A DNA stretch of 57,008 nucleotides, from the NCBI GenBank assembly GCA_041629655.1, contig JBFKMV010000005.1, positions 1 through 57,008 on the forward strand. The letters are read 5' to 3'. Position 1 is the first letter of the stretch. Each line of letters begins with the position of its first letter. Below, piece after piece: positions 54,551-57,008 of this stretch. The stretch comes from JBFKMV01 sp041629655 (GTDB lineage: Bacteria; Acidobacteriota; Polarisedimenticolia; Polarisedimenticolales; Polarisedimenticolaceae). The position numbers were made by a program, and so were the translations under genes. Under the pieces are notes generated by a model that was not told where the DNA came from, made no database searches, and was given only the letters and a program-made list of their open reading frames with translations.

Positions 54551-57008
54551 ATGCGTCGTCGTTTCTTGAAGGGCTTTAATGCCCTGGGGCTGATCGCGCT
54601 AGCCGCGAGCCTCGTCCTTCTTCCACTCTCCGGTGCGCTCGCAGCGCCCATGCCCGAGGCGGTCGTCGACGACTCGCCGAACGGGGGTGTGACCCTGCAG
54701 CAGAAGCCGGAGAACAAGCTCATCCGTCCGGCCTACGCCAGGTCGGATTACGCCTGGCCGTTTGCGAGCGGACCCCACTACGGGGACCAGTCGGGAGGGC
54801 AACCCGGCTCGGTGAAGCTCCCGGTCGGCACGTTCAACCTCGTCGGCGACCAGATCTTCATTCCGGCCGAGCTCACGACCGCGAACAAGCTCGGTCAGCT
54901 GGGCGCGCAGTACTTCATCCTGCAGGTCACCGACGAGAGCTTCAAGAACGGCACCTTCGAGGCGCTGACCGAGACGATCCGGGCCGAGGGCGGGGCGTTG
55001 ATGCAGACGCTGCCCGGCGGCTTCCTCGTCCGGCTGAACCTCGCCGGGATGGCCGCCGTGCAGAACAGCGGCATCCTGCGCAGCGTCACGCCGTACCACC
55101 CGGCGTTCAAGCTCGACCCGTCGATCGGCCGTGCCCCGCACGTCGACCGCGACAAGGCGGTCTCGTCGATCTACGACCTCGAGGTCTACGTCTTCGAGGG
55201 TGAGGATCCGAACGTCGTGGCGCAGGCGATCGCCGGCCTCGGCGGCAACGTCACCGCGGTGTGGCTCAACGCCGTGCGCGTCGAGGCCAACCGCGACCTG
55301 CTGCCCGCCATCGCGGCGCTCGAGCCGGTCTCGATGGTCCACGAGCACATGCCCGTGTACCCGAACAGCAGCCAGGAGACCGGCCAGACCATGGAGCAGG
55401 GCGGCGCCTCCTCGGGCCCCAACGGCATCCAGCCCTACACCCAGGCCGGCATCCACGGCGGCGGCGACACCACCGCCGCGGCGCAGGTGCTGATGGTCCT
55501 CGATACCGGCATCTCCACCGACGCCAAGGACTTCTCGCACACCGGGACCACGTACAAGAGCCCGTTGGGCAGCGTGGCGACCGGCGCCGGCCCGGACCAC
55601 CGCAAGGTGCTGGTCTACGAGAGCACCAACCAGTTCGGCGGCATCGGCGACCTGCGGTCCTGCGACGCGCTGGCCAGCGGCGGCCGCACCCACGGCCACA
55701 TCGTTTCCGGCACCGCGATGGGTAACGCGACCAAGGTCGACGTGGCCCAGTACGGCGCGGGGATCCAGGCCATCGACAGCACCGGCCAGAAGTGGGCGCT
55801 GGACGGCGTGGCCTACCGCGCCAAGCTGGTGTTCTACGACGGCACGGTCGGGCCCCCGACGCTGGCCTGCGACGACGAGGCCATCTCGGCCGGCCAGCTC
55901 TACGGCGGCGTCGGCACGGGCTCGCTCGGCGAGTCCTACACCGACCACGGCGCGCGCCTGGCCAACTTCTCCTTCGGCGCGAGCACCAACGTCTACAGCG
56001 GCCAGGCCAGCCAGATCGACAACTTCCTGGCCGGCAACCGCGACGCGATGGTGTTCATCTCCGCCGGTAACCAGGGCGCCGACGACGACGGCGACGGCCG
56101 CCGCGACGAGGGCACGCTGGGCGCTCCGGCGACCGCCAAGAGCGCGCTGGCCATCGGCGCCACCGGTAACGTGAACCCCGGCGGCGGGGACGAGGACGAC
56201 ATCCCGTTCTTCTCCAGCGCCGGTCCCGCGGATCCGGGTGGCGGCGAGCGCATCGCGCCCCAGCTGATGGCGCCCGGCACCGACTTCGGCGGCAACGAGG
56301 GGCTCGACAGCGAGTACGGGTGCCGGTCGTTGGACAACACCCAGGACGACCCGGTCGAGTGCGACATCGATCCCCAGGGGAACGGTCGCCCGGTCGAGGG
56401 CTTGTCGGGCACCAGCTTCGCCTCCCCGGCGGCGATGGGCGCGGCCGCGCTGGTCCGCGACTACTTCGCCCAGGGCTTCTACCCCGACGGCACCAAGAAC
56501 AACCCGAGCAACGCCAGCGACCGTGTGAGCACGATCTCCGGCGCGCTGCTCAAGTCGGTCCTGATCGCCTCGGCCGACTGGGTCGGCGAGGGGAACGCGC
56601 TGCCCGTGGCGAGCGCCGCGGCGCAGTACCGCTTCAACAACTACCAGGGCTACGGCCGGATCCAGCTCGACAACGCGCTGCCGCTGGCCACGTGGGCCAG
56701 CTCGCCGATCGGCCTGATCGTGACCGACGGTGACACGCCCGGCGCCGGCCGGCAGGACATCACCGGCGACGCCGACTTCAACGGCTCGATCGCCCACGGT
56801 CAGACGGACCAGGGCACCTTCGAGGTCTGCGACACGAGCAGCGAGCTGCGCGTGGCGCTGTCCTGGATCGAGGGCTCCGGCTCGTCGCTGGTGAACAACC
56901 TCGACCTGGAGCTGGTCGCTCCGAGCGGCAAGGTCTACTTCGGCAACTACTTCACCGACGACAACGACCGCGACCGCGTGCTCGACGCCGGTGAGGACTG
57001 CGCGCCGA
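54551..57008 (+). CDS. Tat-exported subtilisin-family serine protease (KP-43-like), partial
   Basis: The gene is cut by the window edge after 819 codons. The signal peptide begins MRRRFLKG, a twin-arginine RR-x-F-L-K motif, and ends ALAAP. A propeptide-like region runs to about residue 285. The S8 catalytic triad is intact: Asp318 (VLDTGIS), His381 (THGHIVSGT) and Ser622 (GLSGTSFASP). After about residue 735 a beta-barrel domain starts (LRVALSWIEGSGSSLVNNLD, then LVAPSGKVYFGNYF), as in KP-43-type subtilases. The last visible residues are acidic and Cys-containing (NDRDRVLDAGEDC), perhaps a calcium site. It probably degrades extracellular protein. Confidence 0.92.
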   Translation, partial: MRRRFLKGFNALGLIALAASLVLLPLSGALAAPMPEAVVDDSPNGGVTLQQKPENKLIRPAYARSDYAWPFASGPHYGDQSGGQPGSVKLPVGTFNLVGDQIFIPAELTTANKLGQLGAQYFILQVTDESFKNGTFEALTETIRAEGGALMQTLPGGFLVRLNLAGMAAVQNSGILRSVTPYHPAFKLDPSIGRAPHVDRDKAVSSIYDLEVYVFEGEDPNVVAQAIAGLGGNVTAVWLNAVRVEANRDLLPAIAALEPVSMVHEHMPVYPNSSQETGQTMEQGGASSGPNGIQPYTQAGIHGGGDTTAAAQVLMVLDTGISTDAKDFSHTGTTYKSPLGSVATGAGPDHRKVLVYESTNQFGGIGDLRSCDALASGGRTHGHIVSGTAMGNATKVDVAQYGAGIQAIDSTGQKWALDGVAYRAKLVFYDGTVGPPTLACDDEAISAGQLYGGVGTGSLGESYTDHGARLANFSFGASTNVYSGQASQIDNFLAGNRDAMVFISAGNQGADDDGDGRRDEGTLGAPATAKSALAIGATGNVNPGGGDEDDIPFFSSAGPADPGGGERIAPQLMAPGTDFGGNEGLDSEYGCRSLDNTQDDPVECDIDPQGNGRPVEGLSGTSFASPAAMGAAALVRDYFAQGFYPDGTKNNPSNASDRVSTISGALLKSVLIASADWVGEGNALPVASAAAQYRFNNYQGYGRIQLDNALPLATWASSPIGLIVTDGDTPGAGRQDITGDADFNGSIAHGQTDQGTFEVCDTSSELRVALSWIEGSGSSLVNNLDLELVAPSGKVYFGNYFTDDNDRDRVLDAGEDCAP

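Noticed and set aside
54599..56797. 732-codon open frame on the minus strand
   Set aside because: Antisense to the subtilase gene, which has an intact catalytic triad; the antisense product is repetitive Val/Gly/Arg sequence.

Overview
The window is a GC-rich bacterial chromosome segment of about 57 kb, packed almost entirely with protein-coding genes. Operons are tight, and many neighbouring genes overlap by four bases (ATGA, GTGA or TTGA). I see no tRNA, rRNA, CRISPR array, insertion sequence or phage gene. The gene content (SUF iron-sulfur operon with an Rrf2 regulator, TMTC-like TPR membrane protein, SpoIVB-type S55 protein, sigma-54 activators, many secreted TPR and lipoproteins) suggests a free-living Gram-negative bacterium. 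Acidobacteriota or a neighbouring deep lineage is my best guess, but the sequence alone does not settle it.

Layout. 1-3106 (minus): partial GT39-like glycosyltransferase, tail-anchored hypothetical, enterochelin-esterase-like hydrolase, S51-like protein. 3241-9473 (plus): Rrf2 regulator then sufB-sufC-sufD-sufS-sufU-sufT, a complete SUF assembly operon. 9478-11652 (minus): ketoacyl synthase III, DUF2784, GNAT. Back-to-back TTGACA promoters at 11674-11749 separate it from the plus-strand amidohydrolases (11796-16252). 16534-21942 (plus): small membrane protein, sodium:solute symporter with an extra C-terminal domain, sn-glycerol-1-phosphate dehydrogenase and TMTC-like TPR protein, all translationally coupled. 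21991-28707 (minus): hypothetical, TPR lipoprotein, then an operon of family-5 solute-binding lipoprotein, sensor kinase and NtrC-type regulator. 28813-30026 (plus): zinc-ribbon protein and a receiver-less sigma-54 activator whose GAFTGA loop reads GAFTDA. 30073-34125: small secreted proteins, two of them related repeat proteins, a DUF1573 protein and a DUF4382-like lipoprotein. 34453-37092: M23 peptidase lipoprotein, TlpA-like thioredoxin, M50 protease. 37200-41569 (plus): two paralogous helical-repeat proteins flanking a membrane-anchored HTH protein, then a TPR protein and a PP2C phosphatase. 41655-49326 (plus): degenerate metalloprotease-like secreted protein, argS, a SpoIVB-like S55 protein with its catalytic elements in swapped order, and a secreted beta-propeller. 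49408-53420 (plus): peptide-transporter binding protein and two permeases, without ATPases, then a small signal peptidase I. 53433-54269 (minus): LarE. 54551-end (plus): Tat-type subtilase, cut by the window edge.

The points most worth following are the GAFTDA activator beside a binding-protein/kinase/NtrC operon with sigma-54-like promoters nearby, the permuted S55 protein, the sn-glycerol-1-phosphate dehydrogenase operon, and the repeat-protein/HTH/PP2C cluster. Start codons were chosen from ribosome binding sites and overlaps. Family assignments come from recognised motifs, not database searches.
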